Source: Nitrosomonas cryotolerans ATCC 49181
GTDB taxonomy: Bacteria; Pseudomonadota; Gammaproteobacteria; Burkholderiales; Nitrosomonadaceae
Assembly: GCF_900143275.1 (NCBI RefSeq)
Contig: NZ_FSRO01000001.1
Coordinates: forward strand, 2,436,116-2,500,115
DNA: 64,000 nucleotides
Direction of reading: 5' to 3'
Below, one piece after another: positions 36,608 through 44,841 of the stretch. Made by a program: the position numbers and the translations under genes. The notes below the pieces were generated by a model. That model saw only the letters and a program-made list of their open reading frames with translations, ran no database searches and was not told where the DNA came from. Position 1 is the stretch's first letter; every line of letters begins with the position of its first letter.

Positions 36608-37530
36608 TTTAATTCAAGTTCGTTCTTTCTCATTATATTAACAAAAACTTCCTCTAGGTCAGGTTGTAGTAACTGCATTTCCAGTATCTGTATATTCGTT
36701 TCGCGCAATAGTGCTAATAGTGGCTCAATCTGAAAATAATCTTCAATTTTAAGAATATAACAGCCATCGACACAGCTAATTACTTGTTTCTCTAGTTTTG
36801 GCGGCAGTATATCGGGTGATAATCTCAAACGCACAGAATATCCCGGGTTATCATGAGCCGTATGACTAATCAGATTTTGCACACTGTCTAGTGTTACAAT
36901 TTTTCCCTGCTTCAGCATTGCTACGCGATGACACAGTGCCTCTGCTTCTTCCAGATAGTGTGTGGTTAATACAATTGTATGACCATCCTGGTTTAACTGT
37001 TTAATGAAATTCCAGAGTGTCTGACGCAATTCGACATCTACACCCGCAGTGGGTTCATCCAGTATAATAACAGGCGGTTTATGCACTAACGCCTGGGCAA
37101 CCAATACGCGGCGCTTCATACCCCCTGATAGCGCTCGCATATTCGTATTCGCTTTATCAGTCAGATCCAGGTTATGAATGATTGTATCGATCCAATCATG
37201 GTTATGTTTAATGCCATAATAACCAGACTGAATAACCAATGCTTCACGTACCGTAAAAAAAGGATCAAATACCAGTTCCTGCGGAACAACACCCAGCATA
37301 CGTCGGGCCTCACGATACTCAGTAACAACATCATATCCCATTACACTGACGGTTCCAGCGCTCGCCAGCGATAACCCCGAAATAATGCTAATCAGCGTTG
37401 TTTTCCCTGCACCGTTTGGGCCCAGCAAAGCAAAAAACTCACCTTTTTTAATTTCAAGATGAATATCTGACAGCGCACATACCGTATCAAAGTGTTTATA
37501 TACCTGTTTGACTTCAATTGCTGGAATCAT
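36604..37530 (-). CDS. ABC-2 type transporter ATP-binding protein
   Basis: The 308-aa ATPase carries Walker A GPNGAGKTTLISIIS, the signature ALSGGMKRRVLVAQALVH, Walker B PPVIILDEPTAGVDVE, and the H-loop TTHYLEEAEAL. The extra C-terminal about 90 residues are typical of YadG/NodI-like exporter ATPases. It is translationally coupled to the permease gene downstream (overlap of four bases) and follows mlaB at a distance of about 60 bp, so it is probably co-transcribed with the Mla cluster. Confidence 0.93.
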   Translation of the reverse strand: MIPAIEVKQVYKHFDTVCALSDIHLEIKKGEFFALLGPNGAGKTTLISIISGLSLASAGTVSVMGYDVVTEYREARRMLGVVPQELVFDPFFTVREALVIQSGYYGIKHNHDWIDTIIHNLDLTDKANTNMRALSGGMKRRVLVAQALVHKPPVIILDEPTAGVDVELRQTLWNFIKQLNQDGHTIVLTTHYLEEAEALCHRVAMLKQGKIVTLDSVQNLISHTAHDNPGYSVRLRLSPDILPPKLEKQVISCVDGCYILKIEDYFQIEPLLALLRETNIQILEMQLLQPDLEEVFVNIMRKNELELK

Positions 37531-37590
37531 GGCACGAAGAAATAGAAAAAGCTTTAATTACAGGCTTCCATAATTAGATATATGAATTAG

Positions 37591-37896
37591 TTAATCAGTC
37601 AATTTATTATTGAGACCCAATGGCAAGAATTCTGAAACACCATACAGTTGAATAAGGCTTCTTATGTTTTCTGGTACATTAACAAAGTGTAATCGGCATT
37701 TCCGTCGATTGGATTCACGTAGCCACTCCAATAACATACTGACCACAGATGAATCCACTTCAAGGATATTCTCCAGATCCACAACCAAATGACTACTATC
37801 AACAAATAAGGAAATGACTTCCTCTTTCAAAGTAATCACATTGTTTATCGTTACCGGCCCTTTGATTTTAATCTTATTATCTTCACATAGAATCAT
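37591..37896 (-). CDS. mlaB: MlaB-like STAS domain protein
   Basis: MlaB is the cytoplasmic STAS partner that stabilises the MlaF ATPase in the phospholipid transporter MlaFEDB. The 101-aa product has the STAS pattern: KGPVTINNVITLKEEVISLF (in segment), then HLVVDLENILEVDSSVVSML with the conserved D-S-S and a C-terminal strand-helix (LHFVNVPENIRSLIQLYGV). It directly follows mlaC with 39 bp between. Sequence is divergent from enteric MlaB, as usual for STAS domains; context decides the name. Confidence 0.85.
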   Translation of the reverse strand: MILCEDNKIKIKGPVTINNVITLKEEVISLFVDSSHLVVDLENILEVDSSVVSMLLEWLRESNRRKCRLHFVNVPENIRSLIQLYGVSEFLPLGLNNKLTD

Positions 37897-37935
37897 TTTA
37901 AGTTATTACAGGCTGCCTTAGGTTATAACCATTCC

Positions 37936-38556
37936 CTATTTACCTTCCAACGAACGGTTTTTTTCTGTTAATGTTTTAATCAATCCTTCAACACCGCCTT
38001 TTCTAATCTGACTATTAAAAGAGCCACGGTAATTCGTAACCAAGCTGACTCCTGCTACGGTCACATCATAAACTTTCCAGCCTTCAGCCGTTTTTTCCAT
38101 ACTGTAATTAATCGGTACAGGCTGTCTACCTTTACCTTGATTTACCCGGGTTTTCACCATCGTATCCGTTTTATTCCCCAAATCATTAATCGGATTAACT
38201 GTGATAATCTCGTTTTGATAACCCGATAACGAGTTGGAATAAGTCCGGACCAATAAGGTGCGAAATTCTTCAATCAACTGACTTTGTTGATTAGATGCAG
38301 CCTTGGCCCAGTTCTTTCCCATAGCCAGCTGAGTCATGCGCGTGAAATCAAAATGAGGAAGTATCTTGTTTTCCACCAAATCAAGAATTCTATCTTTATT
38401 TCCAGATTTGATATCACTATCCTGCTTAATAATATCCATCACTTCTTGTACAGTTTCATCTACTAGTATATCAGGAGCCATCACTTCCTTCGCCCATGCT
38501 GGAAATACCAATAAAAGAACAACTGCCAACATCATTATCCCAAAATACTTTTTCAT
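37936..38556 (-). CDS. mlaC: Periplasmic phospholipid-binding protein MlaC
   Basis: MlaC ferries phospholipids between the outer membrane lipoprotein MlaA and the inner-membrane MlaFEDB complex. The 206-aa product has a signal peptide (LAVVLLLVFPAWAKE), followed by the family pattern (ILPHFDFTRMTQLAMGKNW, and QLIEEFRTLLVRTYSNSL) and DVTVAGVSLVTNYRGSFNS near the C-terminus. It lies between mlaD and mlaB. The partner mlaA (vacJ), often found between mlaC and mlaB in betaproteobacteria, is missing from this cluster. Confidence 0.95.
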   Translation of the reverse strand: MKKYFGIMMLAVVLLLVFPAWAKEVMAPDILVDETVQEVMDIIKQDSDIKSGNKDRILDLVENKILPHFDFTRMTQLAMGKNWAKAASNQQSQLIEEFRTLLVRTYSNSLSGYQNEIITVNPINDLGNKTDTMVKTRVNQGKGRQPVPINYSMEKTAEGWKVYDVTVAGVSLVTNYRGSFNSQIRKGGVEGLIKTLTEKNRSLEGK

Positions 38557-38634
38557 AGTTTACTCATCAATCTTTTTCAATATCATGCAGCAAATTAAAA
38601 ATAACCAGTTAATGTCGGACTTTCATGCTCTTCA

Positions 38635-39102
38635 TCAAAAAGCATCATCCTCGGTCGCTTTATCAAATAGAAAGCGACCAATCATTTCTTCCAGCACAAT
38701 TGCCGAGTTGGTTTTCATAATCTTATCACCATCCGCCAGCATCACTTCATCACCACCGGGTGATAAACCAATATACTGTTCGCCCAACAAGCCCGATGTT
38801 AATATACTCGCAAAGGTATCTCTGGGAAATCGATAATGGCTATCTATAGTCATAGTCACCATTGCATCATAAGTTTCAAGACTAAACTGGATAGCAGTTA
38901 CACGCCCTACGACAACACCTGAACTTTTTACTGGCGCTCTGTTTTTCAGCCCACCGATATTCTCAAAATTCCCTGTCAACGTATAACCCTGCCCGGTACC
39001 ATAAGTACTCAAATTTCCTACCTTTAGGCCCAGTATTAATAATGCACCTATTCCAGAAAGAACAAACAATCCCACCCATAAATCCATGGTCGTCCGCTGC
39101 AT
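38635..39102 (-). CDS. mlaD: MCE-domain lipid transport protein MlaD
   Basis: MlaD forms a hexameric ring on the periplasmic side of the MlaFEDB complex. The 155-aa protein has one N-terminal membrane helix (GLFVLSGIGALLILGLKVGN) and an MCE domain (FENIGGLKNRAPVKSSGVVV, then SILTSGLLGEQYIGLSPGGD). The C-terminal tail (IGRFLFDKATEDDAF) is short, typical for MlaD. Its start codon overlaps the end of mlaE by one base. Confidence 0.95.
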   Translation of the reverse strand: MQRTTMDLWVGLFVLSGIGALLILGLKVGNLSTYGTGQGYTLTGNFENIGGLKNRAPVKSSGVVVGRVTAIQFSLETYDAMVTMTIDSHYRFPRDTFASILTSGLLGEQYIGLSPGGDEVMLADGDKIMKTNSAIVLEEMIGRFLFDKATEDDAF

Positions 39103-39899
39103 CAGTTAACTCCTCTAAACATGAAAGCAGTCAAAATAAAATCAAGTCCTAGAATTACCAATGATGAAGTAACCACAGTACGCGTAGTTGCGCCCGATAC
39201 CCCTTCTGCTGTAGGCGGCGCATCATATCCTTCAAAGACTGCAATGGCTGTCACTGCTATACCAAAGCAGCAGCTCTTAATGACGCCGTTTATTACGTCA
39301 AACCTAAAATCTACCGCATTTTGCATCTGTGACCAGAATGATCCTTCATCCACACCGATAAAGACCACCGTAACTAAATAACCACCAAATACACCCATAA
39401 CAGAGAACATCGCAGCCAGAAGCGGCATTGAAATCACACCAGCCCAAAAACGAGGAGCAACAATCCGCGCGATGGGGTCCACTGCCATCATACCCATTGC
39501 TGCCAATTGCTCGGTCGCTTTCATCAGACCCACTTCCGCTGTAATAGCAGAACCCGCACGGCTGGCAAACAAGAGTGCAGCGACTACTGGTCCGAGCTCA
39601 CGTACCAGAGACAATGCTATTAATGAACCGACTGCAGTTTCAGAACCAAACTTCTGTAATGTTTCATAGCCCTGCAAACCCAGTACCATACCTACAAACA
39701 AGCCTGACACAAGTATGATAATGAGTGACAATACGCCCGTAAAATAAAGTTCGCGCGCAACTAAACCAAAACGGCGGGCGCTGGTAGAAGATTTTAATAG
39801 CACCAGTAGGAAAAAACGACTAGCATAGCCTAGCCTCCAGGTACTCTCTATTACATGGTGGCCAAAATTCTGAATACCGGAAATAATACGTCTAGGCAA
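39102..39899 (-). CDS. mlaE: Phospholipid transport permease MlaE
   Basis: MlaE is the permease of the MlaFEDB retrograde or anterograde phospholipid transporter. I start it at a TTG (39899) that overlaps the mlaF stop by eight bases and has a GGGAGAG ribosome site; this gives 265 aa beginning with LPRRIISGIQNF, the usual length. An extended frame to 40043 lies inside mlaF and adds non-homologous residues. The membrane domain has the expected order: GLFVGMVLGLQGYETLQKFG, LVRELGPVVAALLFASRAGS, GMMAVDPIARIVAPRFWAG and VISMPLLAAMFSVMG. It is translationally coupled to mlaF. Confidence 0.92.
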   Translation of the reverse strand: MPRRIISGIQNFGHHVIESTWRLGYASRFFLLVLLKSSTSARRFGLVARELYFTGVLSLIIILVSGLFVGMVLGLQGYETLQKFGSETAVGSLIALSLVRELGPVVAALLFASRAGSAITAEVGLMKATEQLAAMGMMAVDPIARIVAPRFWAGVISMPLLAAMFSVMGVFGGYLVTVVFIGVDEGSFWSQMQNAVDFRFDVINGVIKSCCFGIAVTAIAVFEGYDAPPTAEGVSGATTRTVVTSSLVILGLDFILTAFMFRGVN

Positions 39900-40704
39900 A
39901 ATACTCTCCCAAATCCAAGTCCTTTTTGTATGCCTGCGCCGGATAATGAAAGGGCACTGGCCCATCTTCTTCGCCATGTATAAACTGATGTACAAAAGGA
40001 ATAACTGACTCACTGACTTCTTTAGGCGTTCCCTCTGCAGCAATCACACCATCTGCTATAAAATACACATAATCAACTATTTTTAAAGACTCTTGCACGT
40101 CATGCGTCACGATAATCGATGTCATGCCCAGTGCATCGGTCAAACGTCGAATCAGGTTTCCGATGACACTCAAAGAAATCGGATCAAGACCTGTAAATGG
40201 CTCATCGTACATAATAAGCATCGGATCCAGTGCAATTGAACGTGCTAATGCCACACGTCTTGCCATACCACCTGAGAGCTCAACCGGCATCAAATGCTGC
40301 GCCCCACGCAAACCCACCGCATTCAGTTTCATTAGTACCAGATCACGAATCATAGACTCAGGTAAATTGGTATGCTCTCGCATTTGAAAAGCCACATTAT
40401 CAAATACGGATAAATCAGTAAATAATGCGCCAAACTGAAACAACATCCCCATCTTGCGGCGTAATTCAAACAGTGCGTTTCTGTTGAGCGTATGCACGAT
40501 CTGGTTGTCAAATTTGACATAGCCCACAGTCGGCTTCACTGCACCACTAATCAAACGCAATAATGTCGTCTTACCGGAACCGCTACCACCCATAATGGCA
40601 ATAACCTTACCCCGTGGCATAGTCATATTGGCACCCTTTAGAATTGCACGTGAGCCATAAGAAAAGTTCAGGTTTTTAACTTCAACTAAAGTTTCATGAG
40701 TCAT
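39892..40704 (-). CDS. mlaF: Phospholipid transport ATP-binding protein MlaF
   Basis: The ATPase of the Mla transporter. The 270-aa protein has Walker A MGGSGSGKTTLLRLIS, signature ELSGGMARRVALARSIALDP, Walker B LIMYDEPFTGLDPIS, the switch His in IIVTHDVQESL, and a C-terminal extension that in this family contacts a neighbouring MlaF subunit (VPFHYPAQAYKKDLDLGEYF). It is the first gene of the mlaFEDCB-exporter-ibaG cluster and is preceded by a 79-bp gap to the AGCS symporter gene transcribed in the same direction. Confidence 0.96.
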   Translation of the reverse strand: MTHETLVEVKNLNFSYGSRAILKGANMTMPRGKVIAIMGGSGSGKTTLLRLISGAVKPTVGYVKFDNQIVHTLNRNALFELRRKMGMLFQFGALFTDLSVFDNVAFQMREHTNLPESMIRDLVLMKLNAVGLRGAQHLMPVELSGGMARRVALARSIALDPMLIMYDEPFTGLDPISLSVIGNLIRRLTDALGMTSIIVTHDVQESLKIVDYVYFIADGVIAAEGTPKEVSESVIPFVHQFIHGEEDGPVPFHYPAQAYKKDLDLGEYFA

Positions 40705-40783
40705 TCTTTTATGGGAGTTATTTATTGATTTAATAAAGTTTTAGTTTAATTCAGCCTATCTTGCAGCAAGTGTAATACTTCTT

Positions 40784-42220
40784 TTATCTCATTTTAATAT
40801 TCAGAGAATAAGCTTTTAGATCTTTCTTGATTTCAGGCGCAAGCATATACAGTCCAATAATATTAGGAATGGCCATAGCAAAAATCATCGAATCGGTAAA
40901 TAAAATAATATTTGATAGCTGAGCTGAGGCGCCAACAACAATAAACAAACAAAACACGATCTTATAGATGCCTTCCACAACATCTCGTTCACCAAAAAGA
41001 TAGGTCGCACATTTTAATCCATAGTAAGACCATGAAATCATAGTCGAATAAGCAAACAAAAACACTGTCAGTGATAAAACATAGGGAAACCATGAAAGGC
41101 CCGTAGCAAACGCACGAGATGTCAACTCCACACCTTCTATTCCACCACCTTCGACGTATGTTCCAGAAATAACAATAACAAGTGCTGTTACCATGCAAAT
41201 GATGACGGTATCAATAAATGGTCCAAGCATCCCAACCATGCCTTGGCTAATCGGTTCATTCGTTTTGACCGCACTATGCGCAATAGCCGCTGAGCCCAGA
41301 CCAGCTTCATTAGAGAACGAAGCACGCTGCACACCCATTAATAAAGCACCCATCATTGCTCCAAGTCCAGCTTCTGGATAGAGCGCCATTTCAAAAATAG
41401 TCTGCAACGCATCAGGAATAGCAGTATAGTGAAATCCGATAACCACAAAGCCAGCAACAATGTAGATAGCTGCCATAGCGGGAACAACCCGGCTCGCGAC
41501 CGCTGCAATCCATCGAATTCCACCAATAATGACCAATCCAACCAGAATTGCCATGAATAAACCAAATAACCAGCCTTTATCTAACAACAAGCTAGTATCT
41601 CCGCCCGTTACAATCAACGCCTGCTGATAAGCTTGATTCGCCTGAAACAAGGCGCCTGCCCCCACTGTGCCGCCAATACAACATATCGCAAACAATCCGG
41701 CCATAAACTTACCCAAATGTGGGCTGTGGTACTGCTCGAAAGCATGACGCAGGTAATACATGGGTCCGCCTGAAATCGTTTCTGGATGATGCCTGGAAGC
41801 GTGTAAGCGATATTTTACACCCAATGTCACCTCGGCGAACTTAGTAGACATACCAAACAAACCCATAACAGCCATCCAAAATGCGGCACCAGGTCCACCG
41901 ACAGAAATGGCTACTGCAACACCCGCAATATTTCCCAGCCCCACTGTCCCCGAAAGGGAGGTCATTAATGCCTGGAAACGATTAATTTCTCCATCGTCAT
42001 TTTTATTATCGTATTTCCCACGTAAAACATCGATGGCATGCTTGAAATAACGCAGATTGACCGCATTAAAATACAGCGTAAAAAAAAGTGCAGCTACAAC
42101 CAGCCACACCAGAATCAGCTGAATCTCCAGGCCCATTATCGAGATACTATAAAAAATAACAGAAGCTACTGCATTTGATATTGGCTCAAAGGCCGCGTCG
42201 ATTACGTTATCGATTTCCAT
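40784..42220 (-). CDS. Sodium:alanine/glycine symporter family protein
   Basis: An AGCS-family sodium-coupled amino-acid symporter (DagA/AlsT type). The start is set at the ATG at 42220 (MEIDNVIDAAFEPI), with GGGAGAG 12-18 bases upstream; a 19-codon longer frame has no support. The 478-aa protein has about ten helices and family signatures: SGTVGLGNIAGVAVAISVGG near the N-terminus, GGPMYYLRHAFEQ, GTVGAGALFQANQAYQ, and RASFSNEAGLGSAAIAHSAV. The transported amino acid (alanine, glycine or another) cannot be told. It is one of few organic-substrate transporters in this window. Confidence 0.9.
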   Translation of the reverse strand: MEIDNVIDAAFEPISNAVASVIFYSISIMGLEIQLILVWLVVAALFFTLYFNAVNLRYFKHAIDVLRGKYDNKNDDGEINRFQALMTSLSGTVGLGNIAGVAVAISVGGPGAAFWMAVMGLFGMSTKFAEVTLGVKYRLHASRHHPETISGGPMYYLRHAFEQYHSPHLGKFMAGLFAICCIGGTVGAGALFQANQAYQQALIVTGGDTSLLLDKGWLFGLFMAILVGLVIIGGIRWIAAVASRVVPAMAAIYIVAGFVVIGFHYTAIPDALQTIFEMALYPEAGLGAMMGALLMGVQRASFSNEAGLGSAAIAHSAVKTNEPISQGMVGMLGPFIDTVIICMVTALVIVISGTYVEGGGIEGVELTSRAFATGLSWFPYVLSLTVFLFAYSTMISWSYYGLKCATYLFGERDVVEGIYKIVFCLFIVVGASAQLSNIILFTDSMIFAMAIPNIIGLYMLAPEIKKDLKAYSLNIKMR

Positions 42221-42277
42221 TAAAAACAACTCTCCCTTTGCACAATACCTATTTTCACTCAAACAAAATGCGAACAA

Positions 42278-42770
42278 AAACGGTTTGTGCAGACTTAATC
42301 TAATTTATTCCAGAAAATATTCTCTTCTATTTTCGCTCAGGTCATACAACTGCTTCAGGCCACAGGATTTTATTTATTAGTTTTTATACTGGAGCCATAA
42401 ACAATTTCATAAATGAGCAGCTTACATGATTGGCCAATTCATCAGATGATGGATTACTATTCCTGGGATACAGAATGCGTTGAAACTATTATCAGAATAA
42501 TAATTTCATTTCAAGATATGCAAATATCTGCTCTGCCATCAGAAAAAATATGCTCAAATCTACCAACTACGATTTCTAAACTCGACCGAATTTAATAATA
42601 AGCGATATAAAGCTTGCTACAATTCTCGAACATTTTTTAAAATCACCAAATAATATCATTTTGCCATATTTTTCTTTGACAAGCATTTTATACAGTCATC
42701 TATTAGATTTCTTACTCAGGGTACTCGCTTCCCCAGCGTAGAAAAATAATGGCTTAACAAGGAAAATTTT
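42278..42770. other. Intergenic space, no gene recognised
   Basis: This space is AT-rich and separates the divergent symporter and nuclease genes. A plus-strand frame at 42413-42595 (60 codons, rich in Ile and Ser) has no good ribosome site and no recognisable content. I see no repeat element. Confidence 0.4.
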
Positions 42771-43607
42771 ATGTTTTTTATAAAGAAACATTATGTAATA
42801 GGCACCATCATTTGCAGTCTCATATCACAGACTGCTTTTGCTAGAGATATTTATCGTAACGAAGACCCTCAAGGCAGAATTACTTATTCTGATATAGCAA
42901 CAACTGAATCAAAAAAAATCAAACTATCCCCCCAAACATATCGGTATCTGCATCAAGTTACTAAAATATATGATGGGGACACGATTGTACTTGAAAATGG
43001 TCAACGGGTGCGCCTACTAGGTATCAATACCCCCGAAATTGAAAGCCGATACCGGAAAAGCGAGCCAGGCGGGATAGCTGCAAAAAAGTGGCTGCAAAGA
43101 CAATTACGCAACAAAAAAGTGTATCTGGAATTTGATCAAGAAAAATATGACCGATACAAACGATTACTCGCACATGTGTATCTACCCAATGGCCAGCATC
43201 TTAATACGGCATTAGTGGAAAACGGGCTAGCCGTATTAAACCTGATTCCACCCAATTTACGTCATGCCGGGATCATGCTTAAAGCACAACAACGAGCAGA
43301 GGAGTTGGGTTTGGGAATCTGGTCCATCTCAGCATACAAACCTCGCCCGCTTACTCAAATCTCAGAGAAAACTAATGGCTGGCAACGCTATACCGGTATA
43401 GCAAAATCAATAAAGCACAGCCGGAAATATAGCCGACTCATATTTAATCATAAAATGGATATTCGTATTGCCAATGACAGTCTTCCATTATTTCCCGAAT
43501 TAAAAACCTATCTGGGAAAATCATTAGAAATTCGTGGCTGGATATCGCGAAAGAAGGATCACTATTCAATACGTATTCATCACCCCAGTGCAATTTTATT
43601 TCGGTGA
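42771..43607 (+). CDS. Secreted thermonuclease (SNase) family protein with DUF4124-like N-terminus
   Basis: The 278-aa product has a signal peptide (to about SQTAFARD), a short DUF4124-like β motif (IYRNEDPQGRITYSD) and a staphylococcal-nuclease domain (about residues 60-175): VTKIYDGDTIVLENGQRVRL with calcium-binding Asp, LLGINTPEIESRY with Arg and Glu, and EKYDRYKRLLAHVYL with the second catalytic Arg. It should cut DNA or RNA in the periplasm or outside the cell. The C-terminal 90 residues (NGWQRYTGIAKSIKHSRKYS, then RGWISRKKDHYSIRIHHPSA) form a separate OB-like region found in some homologues. It converges with the SH3 protein gene, with only 15 bp between. Confidence 0.9.
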   Translation: MFFIKKHYVIGTIICSLISQTAFARDIYRNEDPQGRITYSDIATTESKKIKLSPQTYRYLHQVTKIYDGDTIVLENGQRVRLLGINTPEIESRYRKSEPGGIAAKKWLQRQLRNKKVYLEFDQEKYDRYKRLLAHVYLPNGQHLNTALVENGLAVLNLIPPNLRHAGIMLKAQQRAEELGLGIWSISAYKPRPLTQISEKTNGWQRYTGIAKSIKHSRKYSRLIFNHKMDIRIANDSLPLFPELKTYLGKSLEIRGWISRKKDHYSIRIHHPSAILFR

Positions 43608-43622
43608 ATGAGGCAGGATTTC

Positions 43623-44309
43623 CTAAAAACCGCCATATCGAGAGCGTTTTTGCCAGCGAATCCGAGGAAGAATTAAACCAAGTAGCAAGCCCACGAATAA
43701 CACCAACGCACCAGCAACAAACCAATCTCTCTCTTGACGGCTACTAAACTCGCTATTCTCCCGCTGCAAGGTATCGATATGCGTTTTGGCTGCTATCAAC
43801 TGCTTACCCAATTTTTTATTTCTCATCTCTATTTCAAGAACATTTGCAGCTGTCTGTTTTATCTCTGCCAGTTCACTCTCTAATCGTTTGTTTTCTCGTT
43901 CGAGATCAATAATGCGCGTCGTTGCACTATCATAGTCATTCTTCACAGTAATTAGTTGAGCACGCATGCTGCTACCCTTAGCGGCACTGTTCGTCAACTG
44001 GTTCCTCAGTTTTTCCAATTGATCTCTTGCTGCCGGTCTAGTCATTAGATACCGGCTCAACACCCATCCTTCTGTGCCGCCACTCGTCTTTACCCTGGTA
44101 TAACCTTTTTCAGGATCCTGCTCCACTATTTCCAAAGCAGCTCCGCTTTGAATCATACGCTGTATAGCATGCTTGCCACTCGGTCCACTTCTTAGCGTAA
44201 TTTCAAACTGATCACTGACATAGCGTGTCTCTGCCTCCACCACTAATGATAAGCACAAAAGTAAGCCAATCAATCCAATCCGTAATGGTACTGAGATACT
44301 TGATTTCAT
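43623..44309 (-). CDS. TIGR04211-type SH3 domain protein
   Basis: The 228-aa protein has a signal peptide (GLIGLLLCLSLVVEAE), an SH3-like domain (ITLRSGPSGKHAIQRMIQSG, then GYTRVKTSGGTEGWVLSRYL), a long heptad-like coiled coil (about 95-195) and a C-terminal membrane helix (VAGALVLFVGLLLGLILPRI) with a basic cytoplasmic tail. This order is that of the TIGR04211 family of Gram-negative bacteria; E. coli YgiM is similar. The role is not well known; SH3b domains often bind peptidoglycan, so a wall-associated role is an inference. Confidence 0.85.
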   Translation of the reverse strand: MKSSISVPLRIGLIGLLLCLSLVVEAETRYVSDQFEITLRSGPSGKHAIQRMIQSGAALEIVEQDPEKGYTRVKTSGGTEGWVLSRYLMTRPAARDQLEKLRNQLTNSAAKGSSMRAQLITVKNDYDSATTRIIDLERENKRLESELAEIKQTAANVLEIEMRNKKLGKQLIAAKTHIDTLQRENSEFSSRQERDWFVAGALVLFVGLLLGLILPRIRWQKRSRYGGF

Positions 44310-44444
44310 TAATTTTTATTACTAAAAGCCAAATTAAACAGAACAGAAAAAGAACCAATATTCCGGGAAGACAACTACCTTCTTAATCGCATTATTCAAT
44401 ATGCAGAGATATTAATCAGACAATATTAGGAAAACGGAAATTTA

Positions 44445-44822
44445 TCAGGAAATTTCATAATCAACAGTCAGAATCTCGAGCAAGTGCCCATTACTATCAC
44501 GAAAATAGACACCACGGCCACCGTAATTATGATTAATCTTCATATTTTCAGATTCATATGGACTACTCCCGTATTTAATATCTTCATTCTCAAGGCGATG
44601 AAAAATCCTATCAAATTCTTGCTCAGTCACTTTAAACGCATAATGGTGTGAATCAAACTGTTCTTTACAGGAAAAATCCAAAGTAAGCGTATCGTTCACA
44701 CGTACCACAATAAAGTGTCCGAATTCACCAATATATTCAAAGTCAAATATTCTTGAGTAAAATTTGGCAGATTCAATCTTATCGAATACAGGCACGATCG
44801 TATGATTCAACGTTATGGACAT
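44445..44822 (-). CDS. VOC (glyoxalase) superfamily protein
   Basis: A small VOC-fold protein of 125 aa. I start it at the ATG at 44822 (MSITLNHTIVPV), with GGAGAT about 13-18 bases upstream; a longer frame to 44876 lies inside the sdhA 3' end. The pattern LNHTIVPVFDKIESAKFYSR, HHYAFKV, and GGRGVYFRDSNGHLLEILTV is that of metal-binding VOC proteins (His near the start, His in the middle, Glu in LLEIL). The substrate is unknown; family members include glyoxalases, dioxygenases and resistance proteins. It comes directly after sdhA, the position usually occupied by sdhB. Confidence 0.8.
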   Translation of the reverse strand: MSITLNHTIVPVFDKIESAKFYSRIFDFEYIGEFGHFIVVRVNDTLTLDFSCKEQFDSHHYAFKVTEQEFDRIFHRLENEDIKYGSSPYESENMKINHNYGGRGVYFRDSNGHLLEILTVDYEIS

Positions 44823-44841
44823 AAAACAACAGCAATCTCCA

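Noticed and set aside
42413..42595. 60-codon frame between the symporter and nuclease genes
   Set aside because: No ribosome site and no recognisable content; probably chance.
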